In this document: positions 1-5,026 of the stretch, piece after piece
How positions within the stretch are numbered: the stretch's first letter is position 1
Layout of the letters: the number at the start of each line of letters is the position of its first letter
Source: Candidatus Nanopelagicaceae bacterium
Lineage (GTDB): Bacteria > Actinomycetota > Actinomycetes > Nanopelagicales > Nanopelagicaceae
Direction of reading: 5' to 3'
Assembly: GCA_947478965.1 (NCBI GenBank)
Contig: CANJXW010000061.1
Location: 1 to 5,026, forward strand
Length of the DNA: 5,026 nt
Program-made: the position numbers and the translations under genes
The notes under the pieces: generated by a model
What the model saw: the letters and a program-made list of their open reading frames with translations, nothing else
What the model was told of the DNA's origin: nothing
The model's database searches: none

Positions 1-1366
1 CAGTTACGCCACCGATCATAAAGTTCCAGAGAAGAGCGAAGATTGAAAGAGTTGGAACAGTAACCCAGAGCCTGCCGCGCCATAAAGTGCCGACAAGGAC
101 AAGGAAGAGCATTCCGGTTGGAATTGAGATCAGTTCGGTTGTTAACATAAATGGTGCGTTAAGAAGAGGCGCCCAACCACTGATGTACATATGGTGAGCC
201 CACACAAGAACTGAAAGTCCGCAGATACCTGCGATACCCATAACCGCAACGTTAAAGCTAAAGAGTGGGCGACGGGTAAATACCGGCGCCATTTCCATGA
301 GCGCTGCAACTGCAGGAATTAGAATTACATAAACCTCAGGGTGTCCCATGATCCAGAAGAGGTTTTCATAGAGCCAACCGCTTCCGCCATTAGCTGCATC
401 ATAGAAAGATGTACCAAGCGCGCGATCCATCCCCGACATCACCTGAGATAGGAAGAAGACTGGGAATGCAGGTAGCGCGAGAGCAACGGATGCAACAACG
501 CCATAGATAAAGATTGGTGTGCGGTTCCATGTCATTCCACGAGCTCGCATGCGCACAACAGTTGTCGTGATATTTGCACCAGCGACCATTGTTGAGAGAG
601 CAAAGATGCAGATAAACATAATGTAGCCGTTCATGCCTAACGGTGCTTGTGCAGCAAGTGGGTTGTATGCAGACCACCCAGTTGAAATTCCGCCAATAAA
701 TTGAGCCCAGAGCAATGGAATTGCCGCCGCAACAATGAGCCAGAAGCTCAAGGCGTTGAGTCGCGGAAATGCCATATCTCGAGCACCGATCATGATCGGC
801 ATGATGTAGTTACCAAATGGACCCGTCACCATAATGATGGTTCCAACGATCATGATGATTCCGTGAGTACCAACAATTGAGTTATATGCCTGGGGGTGAA
901 TCAATCCACCTTCGGGAGTTCCCAAATTGGCGCGGATGAGCATCGCAAGGATTCCACCGATACCAAAAATCACCATTGTTATCACGAGGTATTGAATACC
1001 CACAACTTTGTGATCTGTTGTATATCGGAAATAACGCTTAACCCCCATATCTTTACCGGCGTAAAACATATTTTCATCGTGCGAGAGATCTTTGCCCATC
1101 ACCCAACGAACTGGCGCAATGAGCGCACCAATGCCTGTCATAAACCCGACAAACCAAGAGATCATCGAGATCAGTGTGATTTTATCTTCGCGAGTAAATA
1201 ACTTTGCACTCTCAGAATCAGCTGGCAAGAAAGCAAGTGCCAATCGCCATGCAACGAAAGCTGCGATCGCACCGAGTGCGAAGGCGGTAAAGATATTAAG
1301 GCGTTCAATGAGCGCCTTCTTAGATTGTCCTGGCGCAGATGCAGGACGTTCCATCATGGTCGTCAT
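1..1366 (-). CDS. ctaD: Heme-copper oxidase subunit I (aa3-like cytochrome c oxidase), 3' end cut by window edge
   Basis: This is the catalytic subunit of a terminal oxidase in the cytoplasmic membrane. It reduces O2 at a heme-CuB centre; 455 residues are visible. Seen: low-spin heme ligand His168 (in GTHG), CuB ligands His342, His391 and His392, and cross-link Tyr346 in the HPEVY motif. D-channel residues Asn186, Asp197, Asn204 and Glu344 are present. The spacing from His342 to His391/392 and on to PTG(416-418) equals that of the Paracoccus enzyme, as I recall its numbering. Odd points: the K-channel lysine position is Leu420, the channel serine position is Met357, and Glu358 and Glu411 are unexpected. 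About 115 residues precede the canonical first helix (about 119-145) and include two extra predicted helices (about 23-47 and 63-86). The second heme ligands lie beyond the window. The start ATG at 1366 shares one base with the upstream stop (TGATG) and has AGGAGG 6 nt before it (1373-1378). Family assignment is firm; calling it a standard aa3 oxidase is less sure. Confidence 0.93.
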   Translation of the reverse strand, partial: MTTMMERPASAPGQSKKALIERLNIFTAFALGAIAAFVAWRLALAFLPADSESAKLFTREDKITLISMISWFVGFMTGIGALIAPVRWVMGKDLSHDENMFYAGKDMGVKRYFRYTTDHKVVGIQYLVITMVIFGIGGILAMLIRANLGTPEGGLIHPQAYNSIVGTHGIIMIVGTIIMVTGPFGNYIMPIMIGARDMAFPRLNALSFWLIVAAAIPLLWAQFIGGISTGWSAYNPLAAQAPLGMNGYIMFICIFALSTMVAGANITTTVVRMRARGMTWNRTPIFIYGVVASVALALPAFPVFFLSQVMSGMDRALGTSFYDAANGGSGWLYENLFWIMGHPEVYVILIPAVAALMEMAPVFTRRPLFSFNVAVMGIAGICGLSVLVWAHHMYISGWAPLLNAPFMLTTELISIPTGMLFLVLVGTLWRGRLWVTVPTLSIFALLWNFMIGGVT

Positions 1367-2184
1367 CAAGCTCCTCCTTCTTCAGGTGCTGCCAGCGGAT
1401 CTGTTTGACTCAGATTTGGCTGGCTGGCAATCCATGCGTCGTAATCTGCCTGGCTTTCAACAATAACTTTATTTTGCATATATGCATGCAGTAGGCCGCA
1501 GAGTTCTGCACATCGAATATCGAAGGTTCCGATTTTATTTGGAGTAACTGCAGTTTCAGTGACATACCCTGGATTTGCATCGATCTTGATTCCCATTTGT
1601 ACAACCCAGAAAGAATGCTTCACATCTTTACTTGTCACGTGGAAGATCACTGCTTTATCTACAGGTAAATGGAGGACTTGGCTTCGCACCCCTTGAGTTC
1701 CTGCATAGTCATAGTTCCAAGCCCATTGTTGGCCAACCACATTGACGTGGATAGCTTCTTGATCAAAGAGATTTTCAGTATCTTGCTCAAGAGCGATGAG
1801 CCCCACAACGAGAGCGAAGAGGCAAAGTAGTCCAGATACAACGATCCAAGCCGCACTCGCGCGCGGTGATTTTGAAATTTGATGATCAGACTCGGGTGGA
1901 GGGTTGTCTCCGTGATGGCGCTTTGCAAGGAGGGCATGAACGCAAATTGCGGCGACTAAGCCTGCAACGGGCGCTGCAACCCACGTAAAGATTTGGATAA
2001 TGCGAATGACATTTTCCATAACTTCTGATGCAGGATCACCCATCGCCATCGTCTGAAGTTTGCTTCCGCCATATCCAATGACGGCGCTAAGGACGACCCA
2101 GATGATCGCTGTCTCGCGTACATCTTTTCGAGTCCACCAACCTTTTTCAAAATAATGCTTCTCGTCCATTTGAAGATCTGACAT
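1366..2184 (-). CDS. ctaC: Cytochrome c oxidase subunit II with complete CuA site
   Basis: This 272-residue subunit takes electrons into the oxidase through a binuclear CuA centre on the outer face of the membrane. Seen: the full ligand set His190, Cys225, Glu227, Cys229, His233 and Met236. The His190-Cys225 spacing is 35, as in the Paracoccus protein. The aromatic electron-entry motif GQQWAW has Trp154 at the usual position. Three hydrophobic segments (about 25-43, 58-87 and 112-133) precede the CuA domain. The first may be an uncleaved signal anchor, since the family usually has two helices after a signal peptide. A polar, proline-containing loop (about 88-110) separates helices two and three. 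Odd point: the helix usually starts with a glutamate three residues before a Trp, which forms the K-channel entry, but here that residue is Ser110 (before Trp113). The gene starts 6 nt after the cupredoxin stop, with AAGG just upstream, and its end carries the ribosome binding site of subunit I. Confidence 0.95.
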   Translation of the reverse strand: MSDLQMDEKHYFEKGWWTRKDVRETAIIWVVLSAVIGYGGSKLQTMAMGDPASEVMENVIRIIQIFTWVAAPVAGLVAAICVHALLAKRHHGDNPPPESDHQISKSPRASAAWIVVSGLLCLFALVVGLIALEQDTENLFDQEAIHVNVVGQQWAWNYDYAGTQGVRSQVLHLPVDKAVIFHVTSKDVKHSFWVVQMGIKIDANPGYVTETAVTPNKIGTFDIRCAELCGLLHAYMQNKVIVESQADYDAWIASQPNLSQTDPLAAPEEGGA

Positions 2185-2190
2185 TTCGCC

Positions 2191-2973
2191 TTATCCCTTC
2201 ACAATGAAATGGCCGGACATGTAACTCATTGAAGACATTGCATTTCCGAATCGAGCGATTGTGCCGTCACCGCAAGGAAATTCACAATTCCAGATGTACT
2301 CACCTGCATCACCAGTTAGGAAGGTGAAAGTTGTCTTTGTTGGGTGTTGTGTGAAGCCACCTTCTTCTTCAGCGGCTGTTACTTCATCATCGTTGGCAAG
2401 CATTAGCGGAATATTTACGAAGAGTTGATCTTGCTCATCTGACATTCCGTGAAGAGTAAACGTGTGGCCAACCATATCTGCAGGAATATTTTTGATTACA
2501 GTTTCTGGCGTGACATTCGTCTTCGACACCGTGTCATAAGAGCGAACGAACTTTGCCGTTCCATCGACAGTTCCTTGAACGTGCGCGAAAAAGTCGTTGT
2601 TCAGTGTTTCGCCAGAGTCGTACTGCCAGATTGTTATTGTTACAGCTGAATGTGCAGGTACTTCAAAGTTTGATCCTGTAGTCGCATCACTGAGAACCTC
2701 ACCGTTGGGTCCTGCAGCGCCATAGCTAACCCAATCAGGATGTGCGCCACCGCCTGCTCCGTGATGTCCACCGAAGGTGCTATTTGGATAGGTATTCATG
2801 GTCAAGGTGTAGTTGGGATAACTCGTGCCATCAGGAGCGGTAAATGTGCCAGCCGGTGTTGCGGCGATGATCCCTGAATCATTCTTAGCTGCTGCAACGT
2901 AGGAACCGATTCCCGCGATAAGTGCCACGCCAAGAATGACAGTTCCAAAAGCTGCAAATATCCGCTTATTCAT
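2191..2973 (-). CDS. Membrane-anchored cupredoxin-like copper protein, first gene of the oxidase operon
   Basis: This 260-residue exported protein has one N-terminal hydrophobic segment (about 5-28) after MNKR, acting as a signal peptide or anchor, and an extracytoplasmic remainder. The C-terminal half reads as a cupredoxin fold. A strand contains His170 in the motif GHTFTLHG. The C-terminal loop has YIWNCEFPCG (Cys230, Cys234), followed by Met246, Met249, Met252 and His255. This arrangement resembles cupredoxin metal loops, but it is neither the standard Cys-His-Met loop nor a true CuA site, because no His lies four residues after the second Cys. The segment 68-82 is rich in Gly and His. Being first in an operon with oxidase subunits II and I, it is inferred to be an electron donor to CuA or an accessory subunit. 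The start ATG has GGGGGA 4 nt upstream. A copper-delivery role is an alternative. I do not recognise a named ortholog. Confidence 0.75.
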   Translation of the reverse strand: MNKRIFAAFGTVILGVALIAGIGSYVAAAKNDSGIIAATPAGTFTAPDGTSYPNYTLTMNTYPNSTFGGHHGAGGGAHPDWVSYGAAGPNGEVLSDATTGSNFEVPAHSAVTITIWQYDSGETLNNDFFAHVQGTVDGTAKFVRSYDTVSKTNVTPETVIKNIPADMVGHTFTLHGMSDEQDQLFVNIPLMLANDDEVTAAEEEGGFTQHPTKTTFTFLTGDAGEYIWNCEFPCGDGTIARFGNAMSSMSYMSGHFIVKG

Positions 2974-2987
2974 TCAATCCCCCGGTC

Positions 2988-3026
2988 GGTTGTGAAACAT
3001 CTCAGCAAGGACTCAACTGGTTGTGA
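2988..3026 (+). repeat. GGTTGTGA direct repeat, 31 bp period
   Basis: The 8-mer GGTTGTGA occurs at 2988-2995 and at 3019-3026, exactly 31 bp apart (about three helical turns). The second copy supplies the left arm of the perfect palindrome. The first copy is followed after six bases by TCAGC (3002-3006), a degenerate right arm, so it may be a weaker second operator placed on the same DNA face. Confidence 0.5.
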
Positions 3027-3037
3027 CCTCATTCACA
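3022..3037. promoter_or_regulatory. CRP/FNR-family (GlxR-like) operator palindrome
   Basis: The sequence is TGTGA-CCTCAT-TCACA, a perfect 5+6+5 inverted repeat. It matches the general TGTGA-N6-TCACA consensus shared by CRP and by actinobacterial GlxR/Crp proteins. It sits 49 bases upstream of the cupredoxin start and about 90 bases upstream of the ctaG start, so one bound regulator could act on both units. GlxR is known to control respiratory oxidase genes in Corynebacterium. Its action here is inferred. Confidence 0.7.
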
Positions 3038-3126
3038 GGAGAATACGCCCCTAATTCAGTAACACCTAGTAATTAATTGAAGAATCTCTATTTATATTTC
3101 TCATTGACGACTACCTTGTCTTCATT

Positions 3127-3900
3127 ATGGAGATGCACAATCACGAATCAAGCGTGTGGAGTTCATGGCAACTTGCTCCTGAGATTCTTTTACCTGCTCT
3201 TCTACTAACGTATCTCTATTTACGCAACAAAGATGTAACTAAAGTACAAATAGTATATTTCGCCTCTGCTGTATTTTCAGTTCTGCTTGTAGTGCTATCC
3301 CCAATTGGCGCGCGAACTATGGACTATTTCTCGCTACACATGATTCAACATGTAACGCTCATGATGATTACTGGTCCGCTCTTTGTCCTTGCAACTCCCA
3401 AATCATTTGCACCAACAAATCGTTTCTTCACGATTGCCACTCATCCTGTCCTAAGCTGGTTTACCTACGCAGTTCTGATGATTGGCGTTCACCTTCCAGG
3501 TCCACATAACTTCATCATGGAAAACCCGTGGGCCCACACGTATATCGAAGTACCTCTTTATCTATTACTTCCTTACTTTTTCTACTACAACCTGCTCGAC
3601 CGAAAACTCACAAATCGAAATGTATCCCCCGCCTTAAGCGTTATCTCACTCTTTTTCATGATGGTCCCAGAGACCCTGACAGGTTTCTTCATCTATGTAA
3701 GTCAAGGCTCGCTCTACAACGAGATGTACACCATTGAAGATCAGCGCAGGGGCGGCTCACTTATGTGGGCGGGAGCCATGATTATCGACACCGTTTGGAT
3801 GGCATTGGCTGTTTATCACTGGATAAAATCTGAAGAAGTCCGATCACAAGAAATCGATGCCCAGATTAAGTTAGAGAGTGAAAACCAGAATGAAGAATGA
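3127..3900 (+). CDS. ctaG: CtaG-family (caa3-type) cytochrome c oxidase assembly protein
   Basis: This 257-residue polytopic membrane protein belongs to the caa3_CtaG family, which is implicated in maturation of the CuB centre of heme-copper oxidases. It is unrelated in fold to the Cox11-type CtaG of proteobacteria. Seen: about six or seven hydrophobic helices, and the family core HMIQHVTLMMITGPL with His71 and His75 (HxxxH) followed by TP. Further motifs are VHLPGPH (His122, His127), His137 with Glu141, MMVPETLTG at 179-187, and EDQRRGG (204-210) before a Trp-containing helix. The C-terminus is charged and cytoplasmic by prediction. Start choice: ATG 3127 or ATG 3133 (MHNHESS). Neither has a clear Shine-Dalgarno, so a short-leader or leaderless message is possible. 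It is divergent from the oxidase operon, which fits its role, and its end overlaps the next gene by 11 bases. Confidence 0.92.
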   Translation: MEMHNHESSVWSSWQLAPEILLPALLLTYLYLRNKDVTKVQIVYFASAVFSVLLVVLSPIGARTMDYFSLHMIQHVTLMMITGPLFVLATPKSFAPTNRFFTIATHPVLSWFTYAVLMIGVHLPGPHNFIMENPWAHTYIEVPLYLLLPYFFYYNLLDRKLTNRNVSPALSVISLFFMMVPETLTGFFIYVSQGSLYNEMYTIEDQRRGGSLMWAGAMIIDTVWMALAVYHWIKSEEVRSQEIDAQIKLESENQNEE

Positions 3901-4201
3901 GGAAGAGTTTGAACCACCTCAGTGGATTCAAGATGACTCGAATCCTAATATTGAAAAGGATGAAATCCCTCTGACTCAAAACCAAAAATACTTTCTCATC
4001 GGCACGTTGGTAACAATTATCCCACTCTGTCTCTTGGCCGGCTACTTCGAATTTGGTCGCGCCCAAGAAGGTCACTGGCGAGCTTGGGTTTATACATTTG
4101 AATGGCCTTTTTTCGGACTGATTGCAATCTATATGTTCCGCCGCATCATGCGCGGAGATATCCCACGTATTCCAAGACCGAAGGTTGATCCTGATGAGTA
4201 A
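3890..4201 (+). CDS. Small two-helix membrane protein, unknown function
   Basis: The product has 103 residues from ATG 3890; a GTG at 3878 in the same frame would add four. Counted from the GTG, an acidic, soluble N-terminus (about 1-36) precedes two hydrophobic segments (about 38-58 and 70-90). A basic and proline-rich tail, RRIMRGDIPRIPRPK, should face the cytoplasm. The segment HWRAWVYTFEWPFFG joins the helices. A TFEWP-type motif reminds me of small conserved actinobacterial membrane proteins, but I cannot name a family. The start overlaps the ctaG stop by 11 bases, which suggests translational coupling. A role in oxidase assembly or membrane organisation is inferred from position only. 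No strong Shine-Dalgarno decides between the two starts. Confidence 0.75.
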   Translation: MKNEEEFEPPQWIQDDSNPNIEKDEIPLTQNQKYFLIGTLVTIIPLCLLAGYFEFGRAQEGHWRAWVYTFEWPFFGLIAIYMFRRIMRGDIPRIPRPKVDPDE

Positions 4202-4206
4202 AAATG

Positions 4207-4279
4207 TGGGCCCTGTCGGGCTCGAACCGACGACCCACGGATTAAAAGTCCGTTGCTCTACCGACTGAGCTAAAGGCCC
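4207..4279 (-). tRNA. tRNA-Lys (anticodon UUU)
   Basis: The minus strand folds into a full 73-nt cloverleaf. The acceptor stem is GGGCCTT with AGGGCCC (one G-U pair) and the D-stem is GCTC/GAGC. The anticodon stem is ACGGA/TCCGT with loop CTTTTAA, whose anticodon TTT occupies 4244-4246. The T-stem GTCGG/CCGAC carries TTCGAGC, and the discriminator is A. CCA is not encoded (the next bases are CAT), so it must be added after transcription. A run of five T follows at 4204-4200 on the transcript strand, which may aid termination. TAAGAT (complement of 4321-4326) is a possible -10 about 42 bases upstream. Confidence 0.97.
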
Positions 4280-4448
4280 CACTGCACACTTCATCGCATT
4301 GATGACGAGGTTGCTTGCGAATCTTAGCGGAATATCTGCGCTCTAATTACATCAAAAAACTTCCAAATCTAAGGCTAAATATAGAGAAATGTGTACTCCC
4401 GTGCCCTCTTTGCTACCCTACACAAAGTTGAACTAGGGAGGCATTTAT
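4280..4448. other. Divergent spacer between tRNA-Lys and the CoA-transferase
   Basis: This 169-base AT-rich spacer has no gene I can support. It should hold the tRNA promoter (leftward; TAAGAT candidate on the complement of 4321-4326) and the CoA-transferase promoter (rightward). For the latter, TACCCT at 4414-4419 fits the loose TAnnnT -10 pattern, and TATAGA at 4380-4385 is an alternative. Neither has a good -35. The ribosome binding site AGGGAGG lies at 4435-4441. Confidence 0.4.
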
Positions 4449-5026
4449 ATGGATTCACAACTGCCTCTGGCTGGAATAAAGGTCCTGGATGCAACATCAA
4501 ATATTGCAGGGCCATGGGGCGGAACGATTCTCGGTGATCTCGGTGCTGACGTTCTGAAGATTGAAACACCTTCGGGGGATCCTGCGCGATTTATGGCACC
4601 GAGTGATGGCGATCGATCTGCATATTTCCATATCGTTAACCGTAATAAAGAGGTATTAACCCTTGACCTTAAAAGTGCAGATGGAAGAGCAAAGCTCTCT
4701 GAGTTATTAGATGGTTGCGATGTTTTTCTCACTAATTTTCTTCCAGCACAGTTAGAGAAGTTTGGTCTTGTACCTGCAGAGTTAATGAAGACAAGGCCAA
4801 AGCTCATCATCGGAAATCTCTCATCGTATGGTTCTGATGGTCCTGCAGCGCAGTGGCCAGGATATGACGCAACCGTGCAGGCGCGAACCGGAATCATGAG
4901 CGTGACAGGTGAAACCTCTGGTCCCCCCGTACGCGCTGGGGTTTCGGTTTTAGATCTTGGAGCAGGCACATGGCTTGCAGTAGGAATCCTTGCTGCGATC
5001 GTTAAGCGAGATCGCACAGGAGTTGG
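4449..5026 (+). CDS. CaiB/BaiF (family III) acyl-CoA transferase, N-terminal part; cut by window edge
   Basis: 192 full codons are visible of a protein that usually has about 380-420 residues. Family III transferases move CoA between carboxylic acids through an enzyme-bound aspartyl-CoA. Seen: the opening LAGIKVLDATSNIAGPWG and the nucleotide-proximal LGDLGADVLKIE (28-39) with GDPAR (43-47). NRNKEVLTLDLK at about 64-75 and the DVFLTNFLP segment at 91-99 follow. SSYGSDGP (125-132) and GYDATVQA (138-145) come next. The catalytic aspartate is Asp169 in VSVLDLGAG, the same number as in formyl-CoA transferase. Substrate cannot be told from this part; carnitine, formyl, succinyl or alpha-methylacyl-CoA (racemase-type) members look alike here. 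The start ATG is supported by AGGGAGG 7 nt upstream. It has no evident link to the oxidase genes. Confidence 0.93.
   Translation, partial: MDSQLPLAGIKVLDATSNIAGPWGGTILGDLGADVLKIETPSGDPARFMAPSDGDRSAYFHIVNRNKEVLTLDLKSADGRAKLSELLDGCDVFLTNFLPAQLEKFGLVPAELMKTRPKLIIGNLSSYGSDGPAAQWPGYDATVQARTGIMSVTGETSGPPVRAGVSVLDLGAGTWLAVGILAAIVKRDRTGV

Larger units (their letters stand above)
2974..3126. promoter_or_regulatory. Divergent intergenic region between the oxidase operon and ctaG
   Basis: This 153-base spacer must hold the promoters for both the leftward oxidase operon and rightward ctaG. It is AT-rich near ctaG (about 3068-3100) and holds a CRP-type palindrome nearer the oxidase side. A candidate rightward -10 is TATATT at 3093-3098, without a convincing -35. 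For the leftward operon, TATTCT (complement of 3040-3045) is a weak -10 candidate adjoining the palindrome. Start sites cannot be fixed from sequence alone. Confidence 0.6.

Noticed and set aside
399..677. 92-codon minus-strand frame rich in Cys and His
   Set aside because: It is an out-of-frame reading of subunit I. The Cys/His content comes from the frame shift, not from a metal-binding protein.
1..1366. Calling subunit I a nitric oxide reductase
   Set aside because: The K channel is missing as in NO reductases, but the cross-link tyrosine (Tyr346 in HPEVY), the full D-channel set and a CuA subunit are present. Classical NorB has Glu in place of that Tyr. Kept only as an open alternative.
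896..1466. Two overlapping plus-strand open frames (896-1201 and 1092-1466)
   Set aside because: They lie antisense to subunit I and the end of subunit II, which have clear family motifs. Their translations show no recognisable domain.
2191..2973. Calling the cupredoxin a second CuA subunit II
   Set aside because: The Cys-x3-Cys spacing is similar, but the CuA His four residues after the second Cys is absent and there is only one N-terminal hydrophobic segment.
3071..3078. AATTAATT palindrome in the spacer
   Set aside because: It is a short AT-rich self-complementary run, expected by chance in promoter DNA, with no matching partner or known motif.
3866..4294. Open frame on the minus strand, 142 codons, containing PLAQSVEQRTFNPWVVGSS
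   Set aside because: This string is the well-known false translation of a tRNA gene. The frame covers tRNA-Lys and runs antisense to the small membrane protein and the ctaG end.
4445..5017. 190-codon open frame on the minus strand
   Set aside because: It is antisense to the CoA-transferase, whose plus-strand frame carries family motifs, catalytic Asp169 and a ribosome binding site.
1..5026. Mobile elements, CRISPR arrays or phage genes
   Set aside because: No regularly spaced repeats, transposase or integrase motifs were seen. The tRNA shows no adjoining integrase or duplicated 3' end within the window.

Overview
This window looks like a chromosomal piece of a low-to-mid GC actinobacterium, for example a freshwater acI-type lineage. 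That assignment is an inference. It rests on moderate GC, an aa3-type oxidase operon facing a CtaG-family (caa3-type) assembly gene, a tRNA gene without an encoded CCA, and a GlxR/CRP-type palindrome next to respiratory genes. No phylogenetic test could be run.

Layout. (1) Bases 1-2973, minus strand: a tightly packed three-gene operon, transcribed right to left. It holds a small membrane-anchored cupredoxin-like protein (2191-2973), heme-copper oxidase subunit II with a complete CuA site (1366-2184), and subunit I (from 1366 leftwards, cut by the window edge so that its last helices are missing). Spacing is 6 nt between the first two genes, and a TGATG overlap joins the last two. (2) Bases 2974-3126: a divergent intergenic region with a perfect TGTGA-N6-TCACA palindrome and a GGTTGTGA direct repeat 31 bp apart. 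(3) Bases 3127-4201, plus strand: a CtaG-family oxidase assembly protein overlapping a small two-helix membrane protein of unknown function. (4) 4207-4279, minus strand: tRNA-Lys(UUU), ending 5 nt from the stop of the preceding convergent gene. (5) 4449 to the right edge, plus strand: the N-terminal part of a CaiB/BaiF (family III) CoA-transferase, with a good ribosome binding site.

How the genes fit together. Genes 1-3 and ctaG form one respiratory module. The cupredoxin could pass electrons to CuA in subunit II, then to heme a and the heme a3-CuB site in subunit I, while CtaG helps load CuB. The most unusual point is that this oxidase appears to lack the K proton channel on both sides of the subunit interface. 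The channel lysine of subunit I is Leu420, and the entry glutamate of subunit II is Ser110. The D-channel residues, the cross-linking tyrosine and all visible metal ligands are kept. Two unexpected carboxylates (Glu358, Glu411) and a two-helix N-terminal extension in subunit I strengthen the case for a divergent oxidase type. The CoA-transferase and the tRNA look functionally unrelated.
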